From: Macrocybe gigantea
Taxonomy: Eukaryota; Basidiomycota; Agaricomycetes; Agaricales; Callistosporiaceae
Length of the DNA stretch: 64,000 bases
Assembly (NCBI GenBank): GCA_011319805.1
Contig: SJRY01000295.1
Span: 62,001-126,000 of the forward strand
Direction of reading: 5' to 3'
The first letter of the stretch is position 1. Each line of letters opens with the position of its first letter. Below, piece after piece: positions 63,619-64,000 of this stretch. Made by a program: the position numbers and the translations under genes. The notes below the pieces were generated by a model. That model was given only the letters and a program-made list of their open reading frames with translations. It was not told the origin of the DNA and ran no database searches.

Positions 63619-64000
63619 CAGTACCCTTGCAAAAGTTTTGCAACATCACGTGTAAACAATAAATAAAAATTACTCTCTACACCTGCCCATACCCCACCTA
63701 CCATGCCTAAGACACCTGGAACCAAAAACACATCACCAGAGCTGCGATCCCTCATCTATCACAAATCCAAAGAAAATATGCCAATTCAAGATATTGCCAC
63801 TTTTGTTGGAAGGGACCGCAGCACCATTTTTCGCATTCTCAAATACTATGATACCCGAGGTCATTTTGATGATATCCCATGCTTGGGTAGACCACCCAAG
63901 CTAGATGAGCAGTCCATATGACATCTCAAAGTTTCTCTAGATGGAAACAGACGCCAAACTCTCTCCGAGCTCACCCAAAATGTCAACACCTCTCGAGACA
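63619..64000 (+). mobile_element. Tc1/mariner-type element, 5' part (runs off the window)
   Basis: Begins after a TA dinucleotide (63617-63618) with 'cagtacccttgcaaaagttt', a terminal sequence typical of fungal Tc1-like elements. The transposase frame starts 84 bp inside. Only the left end is in the window. Confidence 0.75.
63703..64000 (+). pseudogene. Tc1-like transposase, N-terminal part with in-frame stop
   Basis: Starts MPKTPGTKNTSPELRSLIYH and encodes the paired-type helix-turn-helix of Tc1 transposases: NMPIQDIATFVGRDRSTIFR followed by ILKYYDTRGHFDD and GRPPKLDEQSI. A TGA stop at 63919-63921 interrupts the frame, after which HLKVSLDGNRRQTLSELTQN continues in the same frame to the window edge. 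The stop could derive from a CGA arginine codon by C-to-T change. The copy is therefore probably inactive unless spliced. Confidence 0.75.

Overview
The window looks like nuclear DNA of an agaricomycete (mushroom-forming basidiomycete). Genes on both strands are cut by many short GT-AG introns of about 45-65 bp. Several families are ones I associate with Agaricomycetes: a DUF6533-like seven-helix pair, a TKL kinase with a helical N-terminus, Cys-rich secreted proteins, a DUF8191-like zinc-finger pair, spherulin-4, and a WOPR regulator. No rRNA, CRISPR or prokaryotic signal was seen. The exact species cannot be told. All gene models are hand-spliced from the sequence.

Layout. 0-4.3 kb: a segmental duplication (about 1-1065 and 3535-4281) surrounds a DUF6533-like membrane protein gene (1729-3660, minus). 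4.3-6.0 kb: THEM6-like thioesterase. 6.7-13.7 kb: full-length ABCC (MRP-type) transporter, minus. 13.9-15.3 kb: unrecognised secreted/membrane protein. 15.6-19.0 kb: divergent, head-to-head pair of paralogous Cys-rich secreted proteins. 19.1-20.2 kb: coiled-coil hypothetical; 20.74-20.83 kb: tRNA-Leu(CAG). 21-22.6 kb: low-complexity hypothetical. 23.1-25.6 kb: DML1/misato. 26.7-28.0 kb: WOPR (Gti1/Pac2) transcription regulator. 28-33 kb: gene-poor. 33.0-37.8 kb: two DUF8191-like paralogs on either side of a spherulin-4-like secreted protein. 38.4-40.2 kb: uncharacterised protein with a C-terminal coiled-coil repeat. 40.9-42.5 kb: second DUF6533-like gene. 43.4-49.2 kb: large TKL kinase with an N-terminal helical bundle and a fused C-terminal domain. 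50.4-52.1 kb: mucin-like single-pass protein. 52.65-59.05 kb: an intact DNA transposon whose single eight-exon gene joins a Ulp1-like cysteine protease to zinc-finger regions and an RNase H-like transposase. 59.1-62.3 kb: tandem pair of old yellow enzymes. 63.6 kb to the end: the start of a Tc1/mariner element with an in-frame stop.

Two themes run through the window. First, lineage-specific duplicates: DUF6533, Cys-rich, DUF8191 and OYE pairs. Second, repeated single-base frameshifts in otherwise clean coding frames, about a dozen sites, all between 19 and 52 kb and mostly in short homopolymers. The 7-kb ABCC gene and the 5.3-kb transposon coding sequence have none. This suggests local assembly indels, although pseudogenisation cannot be excluded from sequence alone.

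The genes do not form one clear pathway. The ABCC exporter, the two flavin ene-reductases and the thioesterase could serve detoxification or specialised metabolism, and the secreted proteins point to surface or environmental interaction. These are family-level inferences.
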